Positions 43,433 through 51,531 of a stretch of DNA of 64,000 nucleotides are shown here, piece by piece. The position numbers and the translations under genes are program-made. The notes beneath the pieces were generated by a model. It had not been told where the DNA came from, did no database searches, and saw only the letters and a program-made list of their open reading frames with translations. The first letter of the stretch is position 1. Each line of letters starts with the position of its first letter. The stretch comes from Nitrospiraceae bacterium (GTDB lineage Bacteria > Nitrospirota > Nitrospiria > Nitrospirales > Nitrospiraceae), in NCBI GenBank assembly GCA_035623075.1, contig DASPUC010000033.1:1-64000 (forward strand), read 5' to 3'.

Positions 43433-44356
43433 ATGAAGGTTCTGGTGACCGGAGGAGCCGGATTCATAGGGTCTCATATAGTTGATCGTCTGGTTTTGGA
43501 AGGGCACGAAGTCATTGTTGTTGACAATCTCTCCACAGGGAAGCGACGTAATCTCAATCGCGCAGCTCGTTTCTACAAGATTGATATTCAGAGTTGGCGG
43601 CTTGAGAGAGTCTTTCGCAACGAACGCCCAAATGTGGTGATGCATCTTGCAGCCCAAATGGACGTCAGAAAATCCGTTGAGGATCCGGTTTTTGATGCGC
43701 AAGTGAATGTGCTGGGGATGCTTAATGTATTGCAGCATTCGGTGAAATACGGAGCGCGAAAAGTTATTTTCTCTTCGTCTGGTGGCGCAATTTATGGAGA
43801 ACAGGAGGTATTTCCTGCACCCGAAACTCACATCACTCAGCCACTCTCACCCTACGGGCTCAGCAAGCTTTGTGGCGAGCAATATCTGTCCTACTACCAG
43901 CGTGTTGGCGGAATCCAAGCGGTGAATCTTCGTTATGCGAATGTGTATGGCCCTCGCCAGGATCCCTATGGGGAAGCCGGTGTCGTCGCGATCTTCATTC
44001 AAAAACTACTCAATAATGAACAGGCGATCATAAATGGTAATGGTCGGCAGACGAGAGATTTCGTGTTTGTGGATGATGTGGTTGAGGCAAACCTTGCTGT
44101 GATGGGACAGGAAACGCAGGGCACTTATAATGTGGGAATGGGGATCGAAACGTCGATCAATGACCTATTCAGAATACTTGTAGAGCAGATAGGATCGAAG
44201 TGCAAAGAGCTCCATGGTCCTGCGAAAAAAGGGGAGCAAGCCCGGAGCGTCATTGATCCGACGAAACTTCGACTAGAACTCTCATGGGAGCCACGAGTCG
44301 AACTGTCCGAAGGCCTCAAACGGACTGTGTGCTATTTCCAGGAAAGAATGGGTTAG
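43433..44356 (+). CDS. NAD-dependent sugar epimerase (GalE type)
   Basis: The ATG at 43433 has GCAGGAGGGAGC at ideal spacing and gives 307 residues; the longer frame to 43325 lies in tlyA. It starts MKVLVTGGAGFIGSHIVDRL, an extended short-chain dehydrogenase Rossmann start. The catalytic motif is SPYGLSKLCGEQY (Y-x3-K) and the substrate part RYANVYGPRQDPYGE. It may be UDP-glucose 4-epimerase or a related enzyme for surface sugars. No other polysaccharide genes are near. Confidence 0.85.
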   Translation: MKVLVTGGAGFIGSHIVDRLVLEGHEVIVVDNLSTGKRRNLNRAARFYKIDIQSWRLERVFRNERPNVVMHLAAQMDVRKSVEDPVFDAQVNVLGMLNVLQHSVKYGARKVIFSSSGGAIYGEQEVFPAPETHITQPLSPYGLSKLCGEQYLSYYQRVGGIQAVNLRYANVYGPRQDPYGEAGVVAIFIQKLLNNEQAIINGNGRQTRDFVFVDDVVEANLAVMGQETQGTYNVGMGIETSINDLFRILVEQIGSKCKELHGPAKKGEQARSVIDPTKLRLELSWEPRVELSEGLKRTVCYFQERMG

Positions 44357-44412
44357 CGCTGGAAACGAGAAGGGACTCCAGTCGTGGATCTAACAGTTTC
44401 AGTGCTTCACGG

Positions 44413-44733
44413 CTAGTACCGAGGCACAGCCCCATCCACCTGAACTGACCAGGCGTCGATTCCACCGACCAAATTCTTTACGTTCGTGAATCCTTGCTGA
44501 AGAAGAAAATTAGTAGCGTCCGCGCTTCTCATGCCGTGATGGCAGATGGCAATAATTTCTGCATCCCGGTTCAATTTAGCCACCGACTGAGGAAGTGTTC
44601 CAAGAGGAACAAGGATTGAGCCCGTTAGCTTGGCCAGGTCGTATTCCCACTGCTCCCGCACATCGAGCAGAACCAGCTTTTCGCCCTTGTCGAGTCGCGT
44701 TTTAAGTTCTTTGGGAGAAATCGTAAAGCCCAT
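44413..44733 (-). CDS. Single-domain rhodanese-like protein
   Basis: The ATG at 44733 with GGAGG upstream gives 106 residues; the longer frame would start inside the -10 box of the promoter described below. The active-site Cys is in AICHHGMRSADAT, with the six-residue loop of rhodanese (C-H-H-G-M-R), and LLDVREQWEYDLAKLTG is the N-terminal motif. The sulfur donor and acceptor are unknown. It stands alone, convergent with the epimerase gene. Confidence 0.85.
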   Translation of the reverse strand: MGFTISPKELKTRLDKGEKLVLLDVREQWEYDLAKLTGSILVPLGTLPQSVAKLNRDAEIIAICHHGMRSADATNFLLQQGFTNVKNLVGGIDAWSVQVDGAVPRY

Positions 44734-44755
44734 CGCGCAACCTCCGCACAAAAAT

Positions 44756-44785
44756 ATCATATGTGAGAAATTAAAAGGGTGTCAA
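44756..44785 (-). promoter_or_regulatory. Sigma-70 promoter of the rhodanese gene
   Basis: On the minus strand TTGACA (44785-44780, perfect) and TATGAT (44761-44756, 5 of 6) are 18 bases apart. Transcription would begin near 44750, shortly before the GGAGG ribosome site. It decides the translation start at 44733. Confidence 0.6.
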
Positions 44786-45108
44786 TGAGACTGCCGCATG
44801 CTTGTGTTGGACAGCTGAGTACGTTTGGCAAATTCAAAGGCACTAGGGATTTCAAAAAGGCAAGGATTGACGCGAAGCACATAACAAAATTTGTACATTT
44901 TTGTCATTTTTTAGCCATTGTGACGTTTTTTGAACTTCATCAGAGCTTACAGTTAGGAAGTTGAATATTTGATCCGTGCACGTAAGGTGATGATTAATAA
45001 TGACAAATTGTCTTTACGATACGTATTTGGCCCAGATTTTGCTTTTCTTTAATCCGTGGGCTATGGTCGTTGAAAGGCGGAAGGTTCTTCTGTAAGGTTG
45101 CCCCGCCA
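44786..45108. other. AT-rich intergenic region
   Basis: About 320 bases hold the rhodanese promoter on the left and lead to cutA on the right. The stretch has several runs of T and is poorer in GC than its neighbours. Plus-strand frames (to 44964) show no family sequence. No repeat or RNA was recognised. Confidence 0.45.
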
Positions 45109-45459
45109 ATGCAAAGGCCATCAGGGAGCAAAAAATTCTCAGGGAGAGCGCTCGTAGTTTTGATTACTGCACGAGACGCGCAACAGGCTGTGAAGATTGG
45201 AAAACGCGTGGTAGAGGCGAGGTTGGCTGCTTGCGCCAATGTTCTTTCTCCCATCCGATCAATTTATCGTTGGGAAGGAAAGATGGTTGTGGAAAAAGAG
45301 ACCTTGGTCATTCTAAAGTCCACCGCTGACCGTTACCCCGCCCTTGAGAAATTGGTCCTGGAGTTACACTCATACAAAGTACCAGAGATTATTGCGTTGC
45401 CTATTAAAAGAGGTTTCAAACAATATCTGGGGTGGATTGTGAGCGAAGTCCACACGTAA
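45109..45459 (+). CDS. cutA: Divalent-cation tolerance protein CutA
   Basis: The ATG at 45109 gives 116 residues, close to the usual 105-115. The family pattern is LVVLITARDAQQAVKIGKRV, RLAACANVLSPIRSIYRWEG and EKLVLELHSYKVPEIIALPI. CutA is a small trimeric protein with a disputed role in copper tolerance or protein folding. A TTG at 45070 would add 13 residues. It stands in front of an M23 peptidase gene. Confidence 0.9.
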   Translation: MQRPSGSKKFSGRALVVLITARDAQQAVKIGKRVVEARLAACANVLSPIRSIYRWEGKMVVEKETLVILKSTADRYPALEKLVLELHSYKVPEIIALPIKRGFKQYLGWIVSEVHT

Positions 45460-45583
45460 TTGTGGGGAAAGAGACTAGTTCAATACCATAGTGAGGGGTT
45501 GACCGAAGCTGGTTTGGTAGGTAGACTCGTCGAGTGTTTTTCTTTCACATAGCTGTGGAGTCCTCCGACAGGGGGCTAAATAT

Positions 45584-46615
45584 ATGGGCCAGATGACCGG
45601 AGCAGAAAACAACGATACCTATACGGTGGTTATTTTTCGTGGATCTACGGCCAAGCCGCTGCGATTCAGTTTTCCACGGAGATTCGTCCGCAGGTTACTC
45701 ATCGTAGGCTCTCTCTTTCTCTTGGCCGACTTGTTGGTGGTTTCACACTACCTCATTAGAACGAGTGAAGTCTGGGAACTCTCGGCGTTCAGAACTGAAG
45801 CGATGAGTGCCCGTGAGCAAACAGCTGCGTTTGCGGTTGCAATTGATGACTTGAAGAAACGCCTTACCAGTATGAAGGAGGTTAACCAACGGCTTCGCGT
45901 CATGCTGGGAATTGAAACTCCAAAAACTGGGGATGTTGTGAACGGTCGGGGCGGTGAAGATGTTCCCCTTCCAGAAGAGAACCGGGTACCAGCCCAAGAC
46001 AAAACGGTTGGCAATGAGGTTCAAATTCAGCATTCTAGTCTCGTGCCTTCAGCTAAAGGTGCGCAGGTTCCCAGCGTATCGACAACTCTGCATGGATTAA
46101 CCAGCGGTGAAGCAATTTCAGCAGTGGGCGAGGGTATTGACTGGCTTGAGAAAGAAGCGGCGAGCCAGGAACAGGTTCTTCAGGAGTTATCCGAAGCGGC
46201 GGAACGGAAATCCGCGCGATGGGCTGCAACGCCTTCGATATGGCCTGTTAAGGGGTGGATCACGTCCGGGTTTGGTCCGAGAGTGTCACCGTTTACTGAA
46301 AAACCGACTTGGCATGACGGGCTAGATATTGGAGCAGCGGCAAATGCCCCGGTTCAGGCGCCAGCCCAAGGCCGCGTGACTTCGGTCGGGTTTGATCCAA
46401 AGCTCGGGAATATGGTGAAACTTGACCATGGGTTTGGAATTGAGACGCTCTATGGTCACCTCGCTAAACCGTTGGTGAAGGAAGGACAGCGAGTCAAGCG
46501 GGGCGACGTTGTCGGCCTTGTAGGCAGCAGTGGCCTCGCGACAGGACCACACCTGCACTATATGGTGAAAGTCAACGGGCAGGCTCTTGATCCTTACAAG
46601 TACATCCTCGACTAA
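45584..46615 (+). CDS. Membrane-anchored M23 peptidase
   Basis: The 343 residues have one transmembrane helix (about 33-55), a coiled-coil region (about 60-115) and an M23 (LytM) domain at about 210-340. The zinc motifs are H-x3-D in WHDGLDIGAAANAPV and H-x-H in GLATGPHLHYMV, with GHLAKPL between. It may hydrolyse peptidoglycan cross-links or act as an amidase activator. The first helix lacks a cleavage site, so it stays bound to the membrane. Confidence 0.88.
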   Translation: MGQMTGAENNDTYTVVIFRGSTAKPLRFSFPRRFVRRLLIVGSLFLLADLLVVSHYLIRTSEVWELSAFRTEAMSAREQTAAFAVAIDDLKKRLTSMKEVNQRLRVMLGIETPKTGDVVNGRGGEDVPLPEENRVPAQDKTVGNEVQIQHSSLVPSAKGAQVPSVSTTLHGLTSGEAISAVGEGIDWLEKEAASQEQVLQELSEAAERKSARWAATPSIWPVKGWITSGFGPRVSPFTEKPTWHDGLDIGAAANAPVQAPAQGRVTSVGFDPKLGNMVKLDHGFGIETLYGHLAKPLVKEGQRVKRGDVVGLVGSSGLATGPHLHYMVKVNGQALDPYKYILD

Positions 46616-46696
46616 TACAGAATTCCACAAGGCCGTCCGCCACAATTTCTTCCCCAGACATTCTTTATCTCCACCTCGTCGTCATTGTGGGAAGAA

Positions 46697-46719
46697 AATG
46701 TCTCTCTTCTTGAGACATT
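46697..46719 (+). promoter_or_regulatory. Eight-pair stem-loop between the M23 gene and fhs
   Basis: AATGTCTC (46697-46704) and GAGACATT (46712-46719) form a perfect stem with a seven-base loop TCTTCTT. There is no U-tract on the plus side, so it does not look like an intrinsic terminator for the M23 gene. Its purpose is unclear; it may shield transcripts or bind a regulator. Confidence 0.4.
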
Positions 46720-46769
46720 CAAAGCCACAAACGTAGTCGACTACTAGTCCATCTCATTCAGATTCCATG

Positions 46770-46778
46770 TGCTATACT
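46770..46778 (+). promoter_or_regulatory. Extended -10 promoter of fhs
   Basis: TGC followed by TATACT (46773-46778) is an extended -10 element; the -35 is weak. It would start transcription near 46785, just before the short leader ORF. Confidence 0.4.
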
Positions 46779-46787
46779 CCGCTACTC

Positions 46788-46826
46788 ATGGATGTGAAAC
46801 CTTCTCTATTGCTTCTTGAAATATGA
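46788..46826 (+). other. Short leader ORF overlapping the fhs start
   Basis: Twelve codons, MDVKPSLLLLEI, end at a TGA that overlaps the fhs ATG by two bases (ATGA). fhs itself has no ribosome site, so coupled reinitiation is plausible. The ORF begins only a few bases after the expected transcription start, so it may be translated nearly leaderless. It may also be chance. Confidence 0.35.
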
Positions 46827-48505
46827 CTGACCTCGAAATAGCTAGGTCGGTTCGCCCTCAGTCAATTCAGTCAATTGCTCAGAAGCTCGGCATTGCACCA
46901 GACGAGCTAATCCTCTACGGAAAATTCAAAGCGAAAGTGTCTTTGGCTGTTCTGGCTCGTCAAGAGGTAAAACGATTAGGTCGATATATTCTTGTCACTG
47001 CAATTAATCCAACGCCTCTTGGAGAGGGAAAGACCACGACCTCGATCGGATTGGCGATGGGACTGGCAAAGATAGGGTGCCGGAGCGTTGTCACTCTCCG
47101 GCAACCCTCCTTAGGTCCGGTATTCGGCATCAAAGGAGGAGGAACGGGGGGAGGCCGAGCTCAGGTCTTGCCGATGGAAGATATTAATCTCCATTTTACA
47201 GGCGATTCCCACGCTGTATCTGCCAGTCACAACCTTCTATCCGCGTTTATTGATAATCACATCTTCCATGGAAACCTCCAGCAACTTGATCAACAGAATA
47301 TCCTCTGGCCACGAACCTGCGGAGTAAGTGATCGCACCCTGAGAAACGTGACCCTATCGGATGAGACCAGAAGTCGCGTAGGGCACTTTGTCATTACCGA
47401 AGCTTCGGAGGTCATGGCGATTTTGGCGCTCGCCCTGAACCAACAGGACCTTCGGAGTCGATTGAACCGTATCGTGATTGGATTGACCAAAAGTGGCAGG
47501 CCTGCTCGCGCAGAAGAGTTGGGATGTGCGGGATCAATGACGGTCTTGCTCAAAGAGGCGTTACTGCCGAATTTGGTTCAGACATTGGAGGGGACGCCTG
47601 CCTTGGTGCATACCGGTCCTTTCGGGAATATTGCACATGGCAATTGCTCTATCTTGTCTGACGCCATTGCAATGCGGTGTGCGGATTATGTCGTTACTGA
47701 GGCCGGATTTGGGAGCGAACTTGGAGGCGAGAAATTCTTCAATATCAAGTGTCGGGCGTCCGGGTTCAGGCCAGCTGCGGCAGTCGTTGTAGTGACCCTA
47801 CGTGCGCTCAAGCTGCATGGTGGCGGCGGTGTGGTCAAGGTAGGAGCTCCATTGCCTGCTGGTCTGACTGGCCCAAATCAGGACGCGCTAGCCAGAGGTT
47901 TCGTCAATCTGGAGCAGCATATAGCCAATGTGAAAGAACACGGAGTTCCAGTTGTGGTCGCAGTCAACGCATTTAGTGAGGATACTCAATTCGAATTGGA
48001 ATGGGTCAGAGAAAAGTCTCGCGAAGCCGGGGCGGTGGATGCCGCAATTTCGACGCATTGGGCGGAGGGCGGCAAGGGAGCAGAAGCATTGGCTGCCGCG
48101 GTGGTGAAGGCGACGGAACAAGGAGCGAAGTTTACCCATCTATATGATGTAAGCTGGTCGATTAGGGAAAAAATTGAAACCATCTCCACGAAAATGTATG
48201 GTGCGGCAGGGGTCACTTACTCTCCCGAAGCGGAACAGCAGCTTGATCTAGTCGAAACGTTAGGATTCGGTCAACTCCCTGTCTGCATGGCAAAGACTCC
48301 CCTCTCGCTTTCTCATGATCCAATGCTTAAGGGGCGCCCAACGGGGTTTATCCTTCCGATTAAAGAGCTGCGCTTGCTCGCCGGGGCCGGATTTGTGACC
48401 GCTGTCTCCTCTGGAATTCAACTGCTGCCGGGCTTACCGAAGAGGCCAGTGGGAGAAAGGATCGATCTGGATCCGTCAACTGGTGAAATTGTAGGTTTGT
48501 CGTAG
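46823..48505 (+). CDS. fhs: Formate-tetrahydrofolate ligase
   Basis: The 560 residues match FTHFS throughout. PTPLGEGKTTTSIGLAMGL is the ATP-binding P-loop region (about 66-84) and LRQPSLGPVFGIKGGGTGGG the catalytic loop. GNIAHGNCS and ATVDAA-type helices (GAVDAAISTHWAEGG) follow. It ATP-dependently makes 10-formyl-THF from formate. In nitrite oxidisers it feeds one-carbon metabolism with formate. The ATG lacks a ribosome site and overlaps a leader ORF; it is preceded by an extended -10 promoter. Confidence 0.95.
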   Translation: MTDLEIARSVRPQSIQSIAQKLGIAPDELILYGKFKAKVSLAVLARQEVKRLGRYILVTAINPTPLGEGKTTTSIGLAMGLAKIGCRSVVTLRQPSLGPVFGIKGGGTGGGRAQVLPMEDINLHFTGDSHAVSASHNLLSAFIDNHIFHGNLQQLDQQNILWPRTCGVSDRTLRNVTLSDETRSRVGHFVITEASEVMAILALALNQQDLRSRLNRIVIGLTKSGRPARAEELGCAGSMTVLLKEALLPNLVQTLEGTPALVHTGPFGNIAHGNCSILSDAIAMRCADYVVTEAGFGSELGGEKFFNIKCRASGFRPAAAVVVVTLRALKLHGGGGVVKVGAPLPAGLTGPNQDALARGFVNLEQHIANVKEHGVPVVVAVNAFSEDTQFELEWVREKSREAGAVDAAISTHWAEGGKGAEALAAAVVKATEQGAKFTHLYDVSWSIREKIETISTKMYGAAGVTYSPEAEQQLDLVETLGFGQLPVCMAKTPLSLSHDPMLKGRPTGFILPIKELRLLAGAGFVTAVSSGIQLLPGLPKRPVGERIDLDPSTGEIVGLS

Positions 48506-48510
48506 GCAGG

Positions 48511-49371
48511 TTAACGCTGCTTCAGATAGCGGAAGAATTCTGCATCCGGACTCATAATCACGGTCGATTTCTCGTTGAATGCCTTCTTGTAGGCTTCCAT
48601 CGAGCGGGTAAATTCGAAGAACCGCGGATCTTGCCGGTACGCGTCCGCATAGATGCGAAAAGCTTTGGCATCACCTGAACCGCGGAGTTCTTCTGATTCT
48701 TTATAGGCCTGCGCGAGGATAATCTCTCGATCTTTTTCCGCTTCCGATCGAATCTTCTGTGCCTCTTCGGCTCCTTCCGCACGATATTGCTTGGCCTGCT
48801 GCTCGCGCTCCGCTTGCATCCGTTGGAAGACTGTTTTCTCATTTTCCTGCGGAAGGTCCGCCCGCTTGATCCGAACATCCTGGATTTCAATCCCGTAGGC
48901 AGACGCCTTCTCATTCGATCGCTGCGTCACGACCTTCATCAGTGCTGCCCGTGCTGTTGAGACGATTTCGAGCAGATCATGGCGCCCGAGTTCGACGCGA
49001 AGTTCTGAGTAGATAATGTCGTGCAACCGTTGCAATGCTCCCCGTTGACTTTGGAAGTTTTGATACACCTTCAACGGATCGGTGATGCGCCACTTGGCGA
49101 AGTTGTCGAGGAGGAGCGTTTTTTTGTCTTGTGTAATTACGTCTTGAGGTTCTGAATCATAGTCGAGGAGTCGTTTGTCGAAATATGTGACCTCTTCAAA
49201 AAACGGCATCTTTACGTACAGTCCGGATTCCAGGATCGTGCGGACTGGTTTGCCCAGTTGGACGACAATCGCAGTCTGTGTGACATCAACGACGAAGAGC
49301 GGCGAAGCGCCCAGCACGAACAGGCCGAGGACGACGATCACGAGCCCAATCATAATCCCTTGCTTCGTCAT
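48511..49371 (-). CDS. hflC: HflC, SPFH modulator of FtsH
   Basis: The 286 residues have one N-terminal membrane helix (about 7-27) and an SPFH/Band 7 domain, followed by a long alpha segment (AQKIRSEAEKDREIILAQAY). The VVDVTQTAIVVQLGKPVR strand opens the domain. HflC with HflK forms a vault-like cage around the FtsH protease. Its ATG overlaps the hflK stop by 4 bases (ATGA), a sign of coupling. The stop comes 5 bases after the convergent fhs stop. Confidence 0.93.
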   Translation of the reverse strand: MTKQGIMIGLVIVVLGLFVLGASPLFVVDVTQTAIVVQLGKPVRTILESGLYVKMPFFEEVTYFDKRLLDYDSEPQDVITQDKKTLLLDNFAKWRITDPLKVYQNFQSQRGALQRLHDIIYSELRVELGRHDLLEIVSTARAALMKVVTQRSNEKASAYGIEIQDVRIKRADLPQENEKTVFQRMQAEREQQAKQYRAEGAEEAQKIRSEAEKDREIILAQAYKESEELRGSGDAKAFRIYADAYRQDPRFFEFTRSMEAYKKAFNEKSTVIMSPDAEFFRYLKQR

Positions 49372-50402
49372 GGCTTGCGCTCCTCTTGCGAAGCCGATGC
49401 CCGTCTGGATGAGCGGTCCACCGGTAAATAGGGGAGCAGGCGTTCACCGCCCTTGCCATCGATGATCACTTTTTCGACGTTCGGAAGAATTTCTTCCATG
49501 GTTTCAATGTAAATTCGCTTGCTGATGGTGTCTTTGGCCTGATTGTATTCCTTCAGCGTCGCAAGGAAGCGATTGGCCTCGCCCTGCGCACGGTTCAGCC
49601 GAGCCTGGGCGTAGCCTTTGGCTTGGTTTACGACCTGGGCGGCTTCACCCTTGGCTTTCGGCAGGATATCGTTCCGATACCCAATCGCCTGATTAATAAG
49701 TTTCTCACGGTCCTCCTTTGCATTTGTCACGTCCTTGAAGGCCGCGGCAACCGCTTCAGGAGGATCCACGTCCTGCAGCTGCACGGCAGCCACCTGAACG
49801 CCTGCTTGGTATTGATCTAAGACTTTTTGGAGGAGGTCTTGCGTATCCTGTTGAATCTGCGCTTTGCCGGTGGTCAAGGCTTCGTCGATCTTACTCTTGC
49901 CGATCACCTCCCGCATAGAAGCTTCCGCTGCTTTGCCGATGGTATCATGGATGTCGGCGACGTTGAACAGAAAACTCGCAGCTTCTTTGATCTTGAACTG
50001 CACGATAAACTCGATGGCCAGGATATTCATGTCTCCGGTCAACATCAGCGCTTCTTGCGGGATCATTTGCTGACGACCTTGCCGATCGGTTCGGAAGCCA
50101 ATTTCCACGCGATGCAACTTCGCTACCTTCGGCTGAAGTACGGTTTCCACTAGCGGGATCTTGAGATGAGGGCCTGGGCCGACTGTGCGGACCGGGGTTC
50201 CGAACCGTTTTACGACACCTTCCTCGTCTGGGGACACGATGAAGGCACTTTGCCACACCAGAAAAATGAGCAGGCCGGCAATAAGGATATTGCGAAAGCC
50301 GCTGGAAGGAACCAGATTACGCAGTTGACTTTGGGCTTGCTTGAAGGCGTCGTCGAACTGATCGCCTCGTTTGCTCCACGGATCTTTGGGGTCCCAGACC
50401 AT
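49368..50402 (-). CDS. hflK: HflK, SPFH modulator of FtsH
   Basis: The 344 residues have a short cytoplasmic head (VWDPKDPWSKRGDQ), a membrane helix (about 40-57) and an SPFH domain with VSPDEEGVVKRFGTPVRTVG, then a coiled region. The DPPEAVAAAFKDV and QARLNRAQGEANRFL stretches are typical of HflK. It forms heterocomplexes with HflC and guards access to FtsH. ftsH is not in the window. Confidence 0.93.
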   Translation of the reverse strand: MVWDPKDPWSKRGDQFDDAFKQAQSQLRNLVPSSGFRNILIAGLLIFLVWQSAFIVSPDEEGVVKRFGTPVRTVGPGPHLKIPLVETVLQPKVAKLHRVEIGFRTDRQGRQQMIPQEALMLTGDMNILAIEFIVQFKIKEAASFLFNVADIHDTIGKAAEASMREVIGKSKIDEALTTGKAQIQQDTQDLLQKVLDQYQAGVQVAAVQLQDVDPPEAVAAAFKDVTNAKEDREKLINQAIGYRNDILPKAKGEAAQVVNQAKGYAQARLNRAQGEANRFLATLKEYNQAKDTISKRIYIETMEEILPNVEKVIIDGKGGERLLPYLPVDRSSRRASASQEERKP

Positions 50403-50485
50403 GACAATTCTTCAGGGAGTGCAATGCAGCGATGAGCGGGCTCACCTTAGCAGACTAGTGTGAGCGGTGCAACACGGGACCTTGT

Positions 50486-51526
50486 TTATGCTGTGACCGC
50501 ACCGCCGCAGGAAGAACCGGCACCGGCGGTACAGCCGTAGCAGTGGTTGCGTGTCACGATCTGTCTTGAGGCAAGAAGAGCCAAGTTAAAGTCACGAATA
50601 TGTCGGGGGGCACCGTGACCGAGAGGGAGATCCAACATCTGGTTAAAGTCACAATCATACAGGGTGCCATCCCAGCCGATGGAGATCATCGACCGACACA
50701 TGACGCCTGACGCAGCCGCAGGGTTGAATGCGTTCGCAAGGCGCTCCATATAGCCGTCATAATTCCCGCTCTCGACCAGGAACTCCAGGAAGCGACTGAT
50801 CGGCATATTGGTGATGGTATAGAGGTGATTGAACATGATCCCGTGGTGGGTGCTCAATTCACGCCGGAATTGCGCTTCAATCGCATCTTGCTTCGGTGGA
50901 AGAAAGGCTCCGACAGGGTTGTAGACGAGATTCAAGACCAGCCCGCTTCCTTCACGTCCGTAACCGAGGCGGTTCAGCCGCTTCAAAACCTCCATCGATT
51001 TTTCAAAGACTCCTTCACCCCGCTGTGCGTCTGTTTGTGGGGCACGGTAGTAGGGAAGGGAGGCGACGATTTCCACCCGGTGTTCCGCCAGAAAATCGCC
51101 CAAGTCCGATTGAGAAGGCAGTAACAGCACGGAGAGATTACACCGATCCATCACATGGCGCCCGAGCGCGCGTGCCTGCTCGACCAGCCATCGAAAATTC
51201 GGATTCAATTCTGGCGCCCCACCAGTGATATCGACTGTTGGAATAGCAGTTTTAGCCAAGACCTCCATGCAGAGAACCGCAGTCTCGTGTGACATAGTCT
51301 CCCTACGATCCGGCCCCGCATCCACATGACAGTGTCGGCATGTCTGATTGCACAACTTTCCAACATTGATTTGAAAGATGCTTAAGCCGGTCGCTCGAAG
51401 CGGGTGCATTCCTGACTGTTCCAATCGTGAATCAAACGGCTGAGCCGACGGGGTCTGCGCCAAGATACGGAGTTGCTCGGCAGCCGAGGCCAGCGGACTT
51501 TGTCGGCCAAGAAGAGTCAGAGGCAT
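50486..51526 (-). CDS. arsS: ArsS, radical SAM enzyme of arsenosugar synthesis
   Basis: The ATG at 51526 gives 346 residues and begins 5 bases after the arsM stop; the longer frame lies in arsM. Radical SAM Cys triad C-x3-C-x2-C is in CNQTCRHCHVDAGPDRRE, followed by DITGGAPELNPNFRWLVE. The C-terminus carries the clustered cysteines of SPASM-like ArsS (NHCYGCTAGAGSSCGG). ArsS probably adds the deoxyadenosyl group to methylated arsenic (5'-deoxy-5'-dimethylarsinoyl-adenosine). The arsM-arsS pair is a known arsenosugar module. Confidence 0.9.
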   Translation of the reverse strand: MPLTLLGRQSPLASAAEQLRILAQTPSAQPFDSRLEQSGMHPLRATGLSIFQINVGKLCNQTCRHCHVDAGPDRRETMSHETAVLCMEVLAKTAIPTVDITGGAPELNPNFRWLVEQARALGRHVMDRCNLSVLLLPSQSDLGDFLAEHRVEIVASLPYYRAPQTDAQRGEGVFEKSMEVLKRLNRLGYGREGSGLVLNLVYNPVGAFLPPKQDAIEAQFRRELSTHHGIMFNHLYTITNMPISRFLEFLVESGNYDGYMERLANAFNPAAASGVMCRSMISIGWDGTLYDCDFNQMLDLPLGHGAPRHIRDFNLALLASRQIVTRNHCYGCTAGAGSSCGGAVTA

Positions 51527-51531
51527 AGAGT

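Noticed and set aside
46697-46719. Intrinsic terminator after the M23 gene
   Set aside because: The stem is good but there is no U-tract on the plus strand; listed only as a stem-loop.
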